Positions 8,809-17,025 of a stretch of 63,708 bases of DNA are shown here, piece after piece. Below the pieces are notes generated by a model. It saw nothing but the letters and a program-made list of their open reading frames with translations, had not been told where the DNA came from and ran no database searches. How positions within the stretch are numbered: position 1 is the stretch's first letter; each line of letters begins with the position of its first letter. The translations under genes were made by a program, and so were the position numbers. The stretch covers positions 1-63,708 of the forward strand of contig NZ_FPIQ01000017.1 of assembly GCF_900119085.1 (NCBI RefSeq), read 5' to 3'. The DNA comes from Nitrosovibrio sp. Nv17. Its GTDB lineage: Bacteria; Pseudomonadota; Gammaproteobacteria; Burkholderiales; Nitrosomonadaceae.

Positions 8809-9081
8809 ATGGCAACATCCCTCAAAATCGATGATGGCTTGAAAAGTCGCATCCGGCAGCTCGCCAGCCAGCGTCGCCGCTCGGCGCACTGGATCATGCT
8901 CGAAGCCATCGAGCAATATGTGCAACGCGAGGAAGCACGAGAAAGCTTCAAACAAGAAGCTCTGGCTTCCTGGGCAATCTATCAGGAAACCGGCCTGCAC
9001 CTGACAGGCCAGGAAGTACGCGCCTGGTTGAGCACCTGGGGAACCGAGGACGAAAAAATGATTCCTGAGTGCCACAAGTAG
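8809..9081 (+). CDS. CopG/RHH-type antitoxin
   Basis: A 90-residue protein with an N-terminal ribbon-helix-helix domain (ATSLKIDDGLKSRIRQLA then SAHWIMLEAIEQYV), the fold of CopG/ParD-like antitoxins that bind their own promoter. The C-terminal half would bind the toxin. The ATG at 8809 is preceded by an AT-rich region with short inverted repeats near 8740-8785 that could be its operator. The toxin gene overlaps its last 13 bases, as in type II toxin-antitoxin operons. It interrupts the zinc island. Confidence 0.85.
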   Translation: MATSLKIDDGLKSRIRQLASQRRRSAHWIMLEAIEQYVQREEARESFKQEALASWAIYQETGLHLTGQEVRAWLSTWGTEDEKMIPECHK

Positions 9082-9362
9082 TCGTCACGGAAGGTGCGAG
9101 GCAAGGGTTGACCCGCTGCCGGCGATTCCTGGCTGCAAAGGCCCCGGAAGCTGCCAGGCGAGCCGGCCAGATTATTGAACGGCAATTCCTGCTGCTGGAA
9201 AAAACCCCGGACATGGGCCGGCCGTTGCCTGAACTGCCTGAGCTGCGCGAACTGGTAATAACGTTCGGGGATTCCGGCTACGCTGCCCTGTATCGCCATG
9301 AACCTGTTGATGACAGGGTGTATGTGCTGGCCTTCCGGCATCGGAAAGAAGCGGGATATTGA
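9069..9362 (+). CDS. RelE/ParE family toxin
   Basis: A 97-residue ParE/RelE-fold protein. It has PQVVVTEGARQGLTRCRRFLA at the N-terminus, a central MGRPLPELPELREL segment and a C-terminal VYVLAFRHRKEAGY, the family's usual ending. It starts with GTG at 9069, inside the antitoxin gene, so translation is coupled. ParE-type members poison gyrase and RelE-type members cut mRNA; the sequence does not settle which applies here. Confidence 0.85.
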   Translation: MPQVVVTEGARQGLTRCRRFLAAKAPEAARRAGQIIERQFLLLEKTPDMGRPLPELPELRELVITFGDSGYAALYRHEPVDDRVYVLAFRHRKEAGY

Positions 9363-9693
9363 AAGTACGGTGAAATTTCTCCTTATGCATCAATTAGCTG
9401 ATGCGAGATCGGGCCTACGGAGCTCCGTCTGCGACCCGATATTCTGAATCACCCCTGAATCAACCCGATCGCGCGCTTCCACTCGGCGTTGGCAATGGCG
9501 AGGACATCGAACGTCGGTGTATCTTGGGCCGGCGCCCGAAAAGCCGGCTTTTCCGCCATGATGAGCGAAGGTCACTTACCTCATGGAAACATCTCTATTG
9601 ATAATGTAATCTCATTATATTATGATTCCCCCCATGGACCATGATACGGGCAGGCGTGCCGGCTGCCTTCCATTTTCATCCCCAGGGGGTCTC
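9363..9693. other. Intergenic, carries operator site a
   Basis: No gene is seen. The stretch holds the promoter region of the PEP-CTERM protein at 9694, including the operator-like site at 9596-9617. Confidence 0.5.
9596..9617. promoter_or_regulatory. Putative Zur/Fur-type operator, site a
   Basis: A 22-bp site starting TATTGATAAT and ending TCTCATTA. It aligns without gaps to the sites at 12896 and 16890. It sits 76 bases before the start of the PEP-CTERM gene at 9694. All three sites precede PEP-CTERM genes within a cluster of zinc-homeostasis genes, so Zur is the likely binder; iron-Fur cannot be excluded by sequence. Confidence 0.6.
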
Positions 9694-10536
9694 ATGAACA
9701 GGAACGGATGCTCCACCATGGCGCTGGCGGGAACTCTCGCCCTCGCAGCCATATCCCTGCCCACGCACGCGGCCAGCTACGACATTCTGATCGGCGCTTC
9801 GGGGAGGCAGCTCACGACCAGCTTCTTCGCCCACGGCGCCCTGCCGCCGGGCGGCGGCTTCGCCACCGACTTTGCCAGCGGACAGAACCTGTACCCGACT
9901 GACTTCGGCGATTTCGGCGGCGGTCCGCGTGCGACCAACGATCCCGGTTTCCAGAGTTTCGCCGGCACCCTCGACCCCGGCGCCATCGTCTCCATCCAGG
10001 GCATCGGCAGCCTGGAGTACTGGGCGCCCGCGACCCAGGCGTGGTCGGCGCCCGCCGGCGGAGAGCTGCTGCGGCTGCACGGCGCGGTGCCGACGGATAT
10101 CGCCTTGGCGTACACGTTCTGCCAGAGCGGCGGCCCGCTCTGCGACCGGGCATTGGCCGAGCAGTATCCGTTCTACGCCGCCGGCACCGTATTCTCGGCA
10201 AGCGGCATTTCCGGGCCCAACCCCGCGATCGTCGACGATGCGGATTCCCAGGGCGCTTTCCACGCCCACCTGGACTGGTTCATCGAGAATCCCGGCGGGA
10301 CCCCCGCACCCGGCGCCTATCTCGTCACCTTCGCGATCGTCGCGGACGGCTACCAGGCATCCGAGCCGGTCAAGGTGCTGTTCAACTACGGCCTGACGGA
10401 GGCCCAGTACCTGCTCGCCTTCGACTCCCGGGTGCAGCCCGTCCCGGAACCGCCGGCCGTGGGGCTGATGCTGGCCGGGCTCGGATTCCTGATGCTGTGG
10501 CTGCGCCGCCGGGCGCCGGCGGCCGGCATCGCCTGA
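9694..10536 (+). CDS. PEP-CTERM protein, putative zinc-regulated surface protein
   Basis: A 280-residue secreted protein with a signal peptide (1-27, ending HAA). A segment DFGDFGGGP (residues 70-78) followed by TNDPGF is shared with the protein at 13012. A FHAHLDW motif lies at 189-195, and a C-terminal sorting signal follows: PEP at 251-253, a hydrophobic helix, and an RRR tail. Exosortase would remove the tail and anchor the protein at the cell surface. The ATG is chosen by AGGGGG four bases upstream. It ends three bases from the convergent TonB receptor. The HAH motif and the upstream operator suggest a zinc-related role, which is inference. Confidence 0.8.
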   Translation: MNRNGCSTMALAGTLALAAISLPTHAASYDILIGASGRQLTTSFFAHGALPPGGGFATDFASGQNLYPTDFGDFGGGPRATNDPGFQSFAGTLDPGAIVSIQGIGSLEYWAPATQAWSAPAGGELLRLHGAVPTDIALAYTFCQSGGPLCDRALAEQYPFYAAGTVFSASGISGPNPAIVDDADSQGAFHAHLDWFIENPGGTPAPGAYLVTFAIVADGYQASEPVKVLFNYGLTEAQYLLAFDSRVQPVPEPPAVGLMLAGLGFLMLWLRRRAPAAGIA

Positions 10537-10539
10537 TGC

Positions 10540-12729
10540 TCAGAACATCAGCTCCAACCCCAGTTCGACGCTGCGCCCCGGTTCCGGGCTGAAACTGCGA
10601 AGAAAGGACGTGGCGCTGCGTATCTCCTCGTTGAGCAGATTGCGTGCGCGCAGGAAGAGGGAGCCCGGCCGGCCCATGATCTTCTGCCGATAGGCGGCAT
10701 GCAGGGTCAGGAGGTTGTAGCCCTTGGTCTCAGTCTCGTTGATGCCGGGGCGGTCCTGTGCGTGGGCATGGGTGTAGCGCACCCGCGCGGACCATGGTCC
10801 CGAGGCGGTTGCGACCTGCACCCCGTAGCGCAGGGGCGGCTGCCGCGGCACATTCTCGCCGCTTGCCCGCAGGCGGGCGTGCACGTAGTCCGAGAACAGC
10901 GTGATCTCGACCGGCGGCGCGATACCCGCGGGCATGCGCAGCGTGGCCTCGGCCTCGTATCCCATGAAGCGCGCGCGCGCCTGCTGGTACTGCGTCACCG
11001 GCAGGCACTCGTCCAGGCTCACGCAGCGGGCGCGGAATCGTCCCTCCTCGGCATCGAAGAAGATGCCGGAAATGCTGCGCTGGAAGATGAAATGGTCCGC
11101 ATCGTTGAGGAACAGGGCGCCATTGAAGCGTATCCATCCCGCATCCGCATCCCAGGTCAGGTCGAGGCTGCGCATCGATTCCGTCCTCAGGTTCGCATTG
11201 CCGACGTCGAAGGTATGGGTGGCGAGGTGCGGGCCGAAGGAATACAGCTCGTGCACCTCCGGCGCCCGCCGGGAGCCCGAGAAGATGACGCCCACCATGC
11301 TCTTCTCGGCGTACTGCCACGTCAGTGAAATGGAACGGTTCTCCAGGCCGAAGCTGCGCGCGGGAAAATTGAGGATGCGCCCGTCGACCGTCGGCTGCGG
11401 GCCCGATACCAGCCTGATCCGGTCGTAGCGCCACCCCCCTTCGAGGCGCAGCGCCGGCGTGATGTCGAGCCGCTCGTGGATGTAGGCCGCGGTGCTGAAC
11501 GTGTTGGTCTCGGGGATGAACGCCTCGGCTCCCAGGGCGGAAAAATCGCGGTTCATCATCTGCCCGCCCACCACCCCGGATATGCGCGAACCCAACCGGT
11601 GCTCCACCTCCAGGCGCCCGTCCAGGGCCTGGTTGCGGAACGTGGTTGCGATCACGCTGCCGGATTTCTCGTGGTGCCGGTAGTTGACCCGGCTGACGTT
11701 CAGCCTGACTGCGTCGATCCACTCGCCGGATCCCCACAGCTCCACCCGGCCGTCATAGCGGCGGTTCGCGAGGTCGATGCCGACGTCGCTGCTGCCGCCG
11801 CCATGGGCATGCGAACCCGCGCTGGGAGGGATGCCGTAGACGTTGTCCAGCAGGGTGGCCGAGGCGCCCACCATTCCCGCGTCCGCGAACAGCGCCCCGC
11901 CCACGCTGCCCCCCTGGGCCTGCGCGCCGCTGTTGGCGACGTGGCCGCAGGTGTTGCGCACGTTGATGAGGCCGAACTGCTGGCGGATGGCCGCGTCATC
12001 GACGGCGCAGCCGTTGATGGAGATATTGTCGCGGCGGCGCATGAAGCCGTCGACGTGCATCGCGAAGCGCCCCGCGCCGGCATCGAGCTTGAAGGCATGG
12101 GTATGCTCGTTGCCGTTGAAGTTGTAGCGCGACTGCAGCATGCCCTGGACGGGAGATCGCGGGACACGGCGCGGAATGCGGTTGTCGATCACGTTCACGG
12201 CGCCGCCGATGGCATTGCCGCCATGCCGGATGGTGGCGGGTCCGCGCATCACCTGGATCTCGTCCGCGAGGATGGATTCGATGCTGGCGGCATGATCCGG
12301 GCTGAACGTCGTGGCGTCGTGCGTGGCCAGCCCGTTGCTCAGCAGGCGCACGCGCTGCCCCGACATGCCGCGGATCACCGGCAGGCCCACCCCCGGCCCG
12401 AAGGTGGAGTTGGAGACGCCGGCCTCGTCGGTCAGCGTCTCCCCCAGGGTATTGCCGATGCGCTCCCGGAGCGCCTCCCCGCGCAGCTTCACGGCGGGAC
12501 GGGGCGGTTCTGGCGACACGTCCTCCTCCGGTGCGGCCCTGATCTCGATGGACTTGAGCACCGTCTCTGCATCCGCTTCGGGCCTGGCCGCAGTCTCCTG
12601 CCGGGTGTCCGGGAATGCCGGGGGCGCACTCGACTGCGCCAGCGCTCCGGGCAGGCCGACCGTGGCGATGAGACCCGCCATCGCCATGCATGGCAGGGCC
12701 GCAGGCGGCACGCGCAGATCAGGCGGCAT
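10540..12729 (-). CDS. znuD: TonB-dependent receptor, ZnuD-like zinc receptor
   Basis: A 729-residue outer-membrane receptor. It has a signal sequence (about 1-31) and a plug domain with VRLLSNGLATHD and RGPATIRHGGNAIGGAVNVIDN (broken family motif, about 126-183). A 22-strand-type barrel follows, ending in the aromatic ELGLELMF. His-rich stretches fall in predicted outer loops: EHTHAF near 208-213, SHAHGGG near 306-312, and RHHEK near 351-355. ZnuD-type zinc receptors carry such loops. It is transcribed away from the operator-like site at 12896 and lies beside zinc genes. Zinc as substrate is a well-supported inference; copper or another metal is possible. Confidence 0.85.
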   Translation of the reverse strand: MPPDLRVPPAALPCMAMAGLIATVGLPGALAQSSAPPAFPDTRQETAARPEADAETVLKSIEIRAAPEEDVSPEPPRPAVKLRGEALRERIGNTLGETLTDEAGVSNSTFGPGVGLPVIRGMSGQRVRLLSNGLATHDATTFSPDHAASIESILADEIQVMRGPATIRHGGNAIGGAVNVIDNRIPRRVPRSPVQGMLQSRYNFNGNEHTHAFKLDAGAGRFAMHVDGFMRRRDNISINGCAVDDAAIRQQFGLINVRNTCGHVANSGAQAQGGSVGGALFADAGMVGASATLLDNVYGIPPSAGSHAHGGGSSDVGIDLANRRYDGRVELWGSGEWIDAVRLNVSRVNYRHHEKSGSVIATTFRNQALDGRLEVEHRLGSRISGVVGGQMMNRDFSALGAEAFIPETNTFSTAAYIHERLDITPALRLEGGWRYDRIRLVSGPQPTVDGRILNFPARSFGLENRSISLTWQYAEKSMVGVIFSGSRRAPEVHELYSFGPHLATHTFDVGNANLRTESMRSLDLTWDADAGWIRFNGALFLNDADHFIFQRSISGIFFDAEEGRFRARCVSLDECLPVTQYQQARARFMGYEAEATLRMPAGIAPPVEITLFSDYVHARLRASGENVPRQPPLRYGVQVATASGPWSARVRYTHAHAQDRPGINETETKGYNLLTLHAAYRQKIMGRPGSLFLRARNLLNEEIRSATSFLRSFSPEPGRSVELGLELMF

Positions 12730-12895
12730 GAAGTCGGACGGCGCACAAGGAAGGACGCCGGGAGGCCCTATGCTTGTGTTTATGGCGGCGGGCGGCCAGC
12801 CCCGCCACGTGCCGCGAGAGGGACGTCAGGAGCCCCGGGGCGCCGGATGAGCGAAGGAGAAGGGTTGTTGACAAAGCCTGGGACGTCCATTATAT

Positions 12896-12917
12896 TATTG
12901 ATAACGAGTTCTCAATA
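12896..12917. promoter_or_regulatory. Putative Zur/Fur-type operator, site b (divergent promoter)
   Basis: A 22-bp site beginning TATTGATAAC and ending TCTCAATA. It lies between the TonB receptor (start 12729, minus) and the PEP-CTERM gene (start 13012, plus), so one bound dimer could control both. Confidence 0.6.
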
Positions 12918-13011
12918 GTATTATATGAGATCCCGTTCCGGAAAACAATCTTGCCGGTTTCATGGAGGCAGCTGCTTCGTGAGCCGGATGCAACCTTTCA
13001 TGGAGGACATG

Positions 13012-13740
13012 ATGTTCAAACCCCTACGCGTCACCCTGGGCACAGCACTCGCCGCGCTGTCGCTCATCCTTTCTCCCCAGGTCCTGGCGCACAGCGACAT
13101 CGAGGTATCGGTGGTCGGCGGCAAGCTGGTCGTCGACGAGGAAAACCATGCGCCGGCCGCGTTCGGCACCGGCTACAAGATCTTCGAGGGCGATTTCGGC
13201 GACCTGGCGGGCGGCCCCCTGGGAACCGACGATCCCGGATTCCTGGCGTCGGGCGGAACCTTCCTCTCCGGCGAGCAGCTCTGGTACAACGGACTCGGTA
13301 CGCTCAGCTTCTGGAACGGCTCCAGCTGGGGCGCAGCACCCGGCGGCGTCACGCTGGGGGTCGAGGACGCGCTCGGCAGCACGACGCTCTTTTCCGCCAG
13401 CGGCGTGACGAACTCCCTGGGTGCCATCGACCAGTCCGATTCCGGCGGCGGCATCCACGCCCACATCGACTTCGCGGTCTCCGACCTGAACCCGGCCGGC
13501 GCCTACCTCGTCACCCTCTCGCTCACCTCGCTTGATGCCAGCGGCGGCCTGCCCGCGCCCTACGCGGACAGCGACCCGTTCCACATCGTGTTCAACCGCG
13601 GGTTGAGCGGCGAAGCGTTCGAGGCGTCGATCGCCACCCTCACCACGCCGGTGCCGGAACCGGAAAGCTACGCCATGTTCCTCGCCGGCCTGGCGCTGTG
13701 CGCCCAGGTCGTCCGGCGGCGCCAGCGCCGCAACGGCTGA
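13012..13740 (+). CDS. PEP-CTERM protein, putative zinc-regulated surface protein
   Basis: A 242-residue secreted protein. The signal peptide is 1-26 and the mature chain starts HSDIEV. It carries DFGDLAGGP at 61-69 with TDDPGF after it, and IHAHIDF at 148-154. The PEP sorting motif at 215-217 is followed by a hydrophobic helix and an Arg-rich tail. It is a paralogue of the protein at 9694 with about the same motif order. The second of two adjacent ATGs is preferred because GGAGG is five bases upstream of it. It is divergent from the ZnuD-like receptor and shares its operator region. A surface zinc-binding role is inferred from His motifs and context. Confidence 0.8.
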   Translation: MFKPLRVTLGTALAALSLILSPQVLAHSDIEVSVVGGKLVVDEENHAPAAFGTGYKIFEGDFGDLAGGPLGTDDPGFLASGGTFLSGEQLWYNGLGTLSFWNGSSWGAAPGGVTLGVEDALGSTTLFSASGVTNSLGAIDQSDSGGGIHAHIDFAVSDLNPAGAYLVTLSLTSLDASGGLPAPYADSDPFHIVFNRGLSGEAFEASIATLTTPVPEPESYAMFLAGLALCAQVVRRRQRRNG

Positions 13741-13751
13741 TCCCCTCCGTC

Positions 13752-13782
13752 CGCCCCCGGCCCCTCGCCGGGGTCGGGGGCG
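13752..13782 (+). terminator. GC-rich terminator-like hairpin
   Basis: Thirteen-base arms (CGCCCCCGGCCCC / GGGGTCGGGGGCG, one mismatch) lie 12 bases after the PEP-CTERM stop. No T run follows, so termination efficiency is uncertain. Confidence 0.45.
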
Positions 13783-13869
13783 CCGCGTCCGGCAGGCCGG
13801 ATGAGGCGCTGAAATACGATTCCATGCCATCCGCAATCCGGGCATGGCCGCAACCCCTCTCCACACCTG

Positions 13870-16422
13870 ATGAGCATGCGCTCCGCACACCGGGCTCCTC
13901 CGTGGATCCCGCCGTCCGACATGCCCGACCGGCGGCACCTGCTTCTCTATCCCATCTTCACGATATCGGGCGCAGCCGGACTGGGGTATCAGTTCGTCTG
14001 GACCAAGATCCTGGCACTGGCCCTCGGGCACGAGTTCTCCAGCCTGATGGGGGTCGTCACCGCGTTCTTTCTCGGCCTGTGCCTGGGGTCATGGGCGGCT
14101 GACCAGCCGTTCCTGCGGCGCTTCGGCGGCCTCCGGCTCTACGCCATGGCGGAGGCGGCGATCGCCGTTTCCTCGGCGCTGGCGTTCCACATGGAGCCAC
14201 TCCTCTCGACCCTGGCCCACGCCCTGCTGGGAGCGGCGCCTGCCCCGCTGTTCCAGTGGTTCATCAGCTTTTCGCTGCCGCTCGTGCTGCTGCTGCCGGC
14301 GACGGTGGCGATGGGCGCGACCTTTCCCGCCATGGAGCGGCACGTGTCGCACACCCTGCCGCACCGCGGGACGGTAGCCGGGCTCTACGCCGCCAACACT
14401 GCGGGCGCCGTTCTCGGCGTCCTCGCCAGCGCCTACGTCCTGATGCCGGCCATCGGGCACGGCGCGGCGCTTTTCCTGTTCGTCCTGACCAACATGGCAT
14501 GCGCCGGCAGTGCGTGGGTGCTGGCCCGGATCGAGGGGTCGGCGGCAGCGGATGCGCTTTTGCGAACACGGGCGCCCCTCGGGGCGAGAGCCGCCCTGCT
14601 CCTCTTCACGACCGGCCTGCTGGGCATCGGGCTGGAAGTCGTGGCGGTGCGGGTGCTGGCACAGGTGTTCGAGGGGACGGTATACAGTTATGCCGCAGTG
14701 CTGGCGGTCTATCTGCTCGGCACGGCAGCCGGTGCGGCCTGCTATCGCCACGCCACGCGGAGCCGGGACTCGCAGCGTGTGCGATCCCTCCCCGCGGGCT
14801 TGCTGGTCGGCCTGGCGCTGGCCACCCAGCTGGCAGTCGCGACCCTGGACGGCGCACGGGGCGCCTACCGCGCCAGCCGTCTGGCGCTGGGCGACTCGCT
14901 GGCCGCCGTCATCACCTCGGAAGCCATGATCGCCGCGCTGACACTGGCGCTGCCCACCCTGCTGATGGGCGCCCTGTTCAGCCATCTGGTGCAGGCGTGC
15001 CGGGATCGGGACGCCTCCGTCGGCGCGGCCGTGGCCGTGAACACGCTGGGCTCGGCATGCGCCGCAGCCCTGTTCGGCATCGCGGTGCTGCCCCAGGCGG
15101 GTGCGCGCGGAGCGCTCGCGCTGCTGGGATTCGGCTATCTTGCCCTGCTGCCGCTCCTGCCCGCTTCTTCCCCCGCGCCCTCCCGGCGGAAATCCTGGCT
15201 GGCCGGCGCCGCGGCAGCCGGCGTGGCCGGCCTGGCGCTGGCGCTGGCGGTGCCCGGCGAGTTGAGGATCATCACGCTGCGGCAGGGCGAGTGGGTGGTC
15301 GAGCACCAGGAAGGCGTCATGGCGTCGGTCGCCGTGATCGGAAAGGGCGGCGAGCGCAACCTGCGTGTCAACAACCGCTACCAGATGGGCGGAACCGCAC
15401 GCGACGCCGTGCGCCTGCAGTCGCGCCAGGCGCACGTCCCCCTGCTGCTGCACCCGCAGCCGCGCACCGCCCTGCTGCTCGGCGTGGCCTCGGGGGTGAC
15501 CCTGGGCGCGGCCACGCGACATGCCGATCTGCGCATCGACGCTGTGGAACTGGTGCCGGAGGTCATCGGGCTGCTGCCGTTCTTCGAACCCCACAATGCC
15601 GCACCCCAGCGGAACCCGCGCGTCCGGCTCGTCAACGCGGATGCACGGCGCTTCGTGCGGGCGGCGAACGGCAGTCTCTACGACGTCGTGATCGGCGATC
15701 TGTTCCATCCGGCGCTGGATGGCGCCGGCGCCCTCTACACGCGCGAGCACTTCACCGCCATCCGCAGCCTGCTGGCGAGAGGCGGGCTGTTCTGCCAGTG
15801 GCTGCCCCTCTACCAGCTCGACGAGCCCACGCTACGCACCATCGTCGCCACTTTCCTGGAGGTGTTCCCGGAGGCGGCGGCGATACTCGCCGACGAGAAC
15901 CTGGAATTTCCGGCGCTGGGCCTGGTAGGCGGGATGCCGCGCCTGGATCGCACCCGCGGCAGTGCCGGCGATCCCCGCCTGGCGGAGCACCTCGAGGGAC
16001 TCGGCCTGCGCGGCCGCGTGGACTGGGCCGGCACGTTCCTGGCGGATGCGCCGAGGCTGCGGGAATACGCCGGCGATGCACCGATCGGCACCGACGACCA
16101 TCCCCGGGTGATCTACCTTGCGCCCCGATTTGCCGCCCGGCGGGGCACGCTGTCGTACGGGCGCCTGCCCGCCCTGCTGGCCGACGATCCGGCCGGCGCA
16201 TACCGCCAGGGCGGCGACGCCCGCCTGGCGAGCCATGTCCGCAGCCGCAACCTGGCCCTGTGGGGGCAGATCGCAGAACGCGAGGGACGCCTGGACGAAG
16301 CGCTCGGCCTCTATCGCGCCAGCGCGGCGCTCAACCGGGACTACCGCCCGGCGCAGGAAAGAATGAGGCTGCTCGAACGGCACCTGCAGCGCCGACAATC
16401 GCCCAGCTCAGGCGTTCAGTGA
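13870..16422 (+). CDS. Fused polytopic membrane / spermidine synthase-like protein
   Basis: An 850-residue protein. Residues about 15-460 form 12 or more membrane helices starting LLLYPIFTISGAAGLGYQFVW, the usual opening of fused MFS/spermidine synthase proteins. Residues about 475-740 are a Rossmann methyltransferase-like domain with LLLGVASGVTLGAA, then DAVELVPEV, then VRLVNADARRFV and YDVVIGDLFHP, as in spermidine synthases. The C-terminal 80 residues look like a TPR-type helical hairpin. Starts at 13870 or 13921 are both possible and neither has a good ribosome site. It overlaps the convergent zur gene by seven bases. Real polyamine synthesis is unproven for this fused family. Confidence 0.85.
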   Translation: MSMRSAHRAPPWIPPSDMPDRRHLLLYPIFTISGAAGLGYQFVWTKILALALGHEFSSLMGVVTAFFLGLCLGSWAADQPFLRRFGGLRLYAMAEAAIAVSSALAFHMEPLLSTLAHALLGAAPAPLFQWFISFSLPLVLLLPATVAMGATFPAMERHVSHTLPHRGTVAGLYAANTAGAVLGVLASAYVLMPAIGHGAALFLFVLTNMACAGSAWVLARIEGSAAADALLRTRAPLGARAALLLFTTGLLGIGLEVVAVRVLAQVFEGTVYSYAAVLAVYLLGTAAGAACYRHATRSRDSQRVRSLPAGLLVGLALATQLAVATLDGARGAYRASRLALGDSLAAVITSEAMIAALTLALPTLLMGALFSHLVQACRDRDASVGAAVAVNTLGSACAAALFGIAVLPQAGARGALALLGFGYLALLPLLPASSPAPSRRKSWLAGAAAAGVAGLALALAVPGELRIITLRQGEWVVEHQEGVMASVAVIGKGGERNLRVNNRYQMGGTARDAVRLQSRQAHVPLLLHPQPRTALLLGVASGVTLGAATRHADLRIDAVELVPEVIGLLPFFEPHNAAPQRNPRVRLVNADARRFVRAANGSLYDVVIGDLFHPALDGAGALYTREHFTAIRSLLARGGLFCQWLPLYQLDEPTLRTIVATFLEVFPEAAAILADENLEFPALGLVGGMPRLDRTRGSAGDPRLAEHLEGLGLRGRVDWAGTFLADAPRLREYAGDAPIGTDDHPRVIYLAPRFAARRGTLSYGRLPALLADDPAGAYRQGGDARLASHVRSRNLALWGQIAEREGRLDEALGLYRASAALNRDYRPAQERMRLLERHLQRRQSPSSGVQ

Positions 16423-16787
16423 CGGCATTCGCTGCACTGCCCGTACAGGATCAGGTCGTACTTCTCGATCACGAAGTCGCGGGGAGCCAGGAGATGGCTC
16501 TTCTTGATGCGTTCGTGTATGTCGAACACCCGGCTGCAGGAACTGCACTTGAAGTGGTAGTGATCGTCCAGCCTGGCCATCTCGTAGCGATCCGCCTCGC
16601 CCGGCAGCCTGACCGGCAGTATCCACCCTGCAGCCACCAGATCCTTCACCGTTCGGTAGACCGTCGCGATGCTGAGCGATGGCACGCTGGCCCGGCCCGT
16701 TTCATGTATCTCCTGGGTGGACAGGGGCCGGCCCGCCTCCGAGATGACGTCCAGTATCGCATTGCGCTGTCGGGTATTGCGTTCCAT
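16416..16787 (-). CDS. zur: Fur-family transcriptional repressor, likely Zur
   Basis: A 123-residue Fur-family protein. It has an N-terminal winged helix (TRQRNAILDVISEAGRPLSTQEI, recognition segment SIATVYRTVKDLV, about residues 1-75). The C-terminal half has HYHFKCSSCSRVFDIHERI, with a structural-zinc CxxC, and a closing QCSECRH CxxC. At 123 residues it is shorter than most iron Furs and closer to Zur/PerR-size members. It sits among zinc genes and its promoter faces the perfect inverted repeat at 16888-16913, which suggests autoregulation. The metal is inferred from context. Confidence 0.85.
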   Translation of the reverse strand: MERNTRQRNAILDVISEAGRPLSTQEIHETGRASVPSLSIATVYRTVKDLVAAGWILPVRLPGEADRYEMARLDDHYHFKCSSCSRVFDIHERIKKSHLLAPRDFVIEKYDLILYGQCSECRH

Positions 16788-16887
16788 ATCACCTCGGCAC
16801 GATCAGAGCGGCGGACTCATCGATCCGCCGCATGCAATAAAAAAGGGCCAGCCTGCACAAAATGATCCCGCATCGCCTTGACTATAT

Positions 16888-16913
16888 GCTATTGATAACT
16901 TATTATCAATAGC
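16888..16913. promoter_or_regulatory. Putative Zur/Fur-type operator, site c, perfect inverted repeat
   Basis: Eleven-base arms GCTATTGATAA and TTATCAATAGC around CTTA form a perfect palindrome of 26 bp. Its 22-bp core at 16890-16911 aligns with sites a and b. It lies between zur (start 16787, minus) and the all3515-like gene (start 17026, plus). Confidence 0.7.
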
Positions 16914-17025
16914 ACCATGCATGCCGCTGGCGGCGGCCCGCCGATGACGGCAGGCGGCCACCACGCGCATTCGTGGCAAGAAACGTGGGCAGGGCCCATT
17001 TTATAACCGCAGAAGGAGAATGTAT

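Noticed and set aside
14089-15750. 553-residue minus-strand frame
   Set aside because: Antisense shadow of the spermidine-synthase-like gene, Gln/Arg-rich and featureless.
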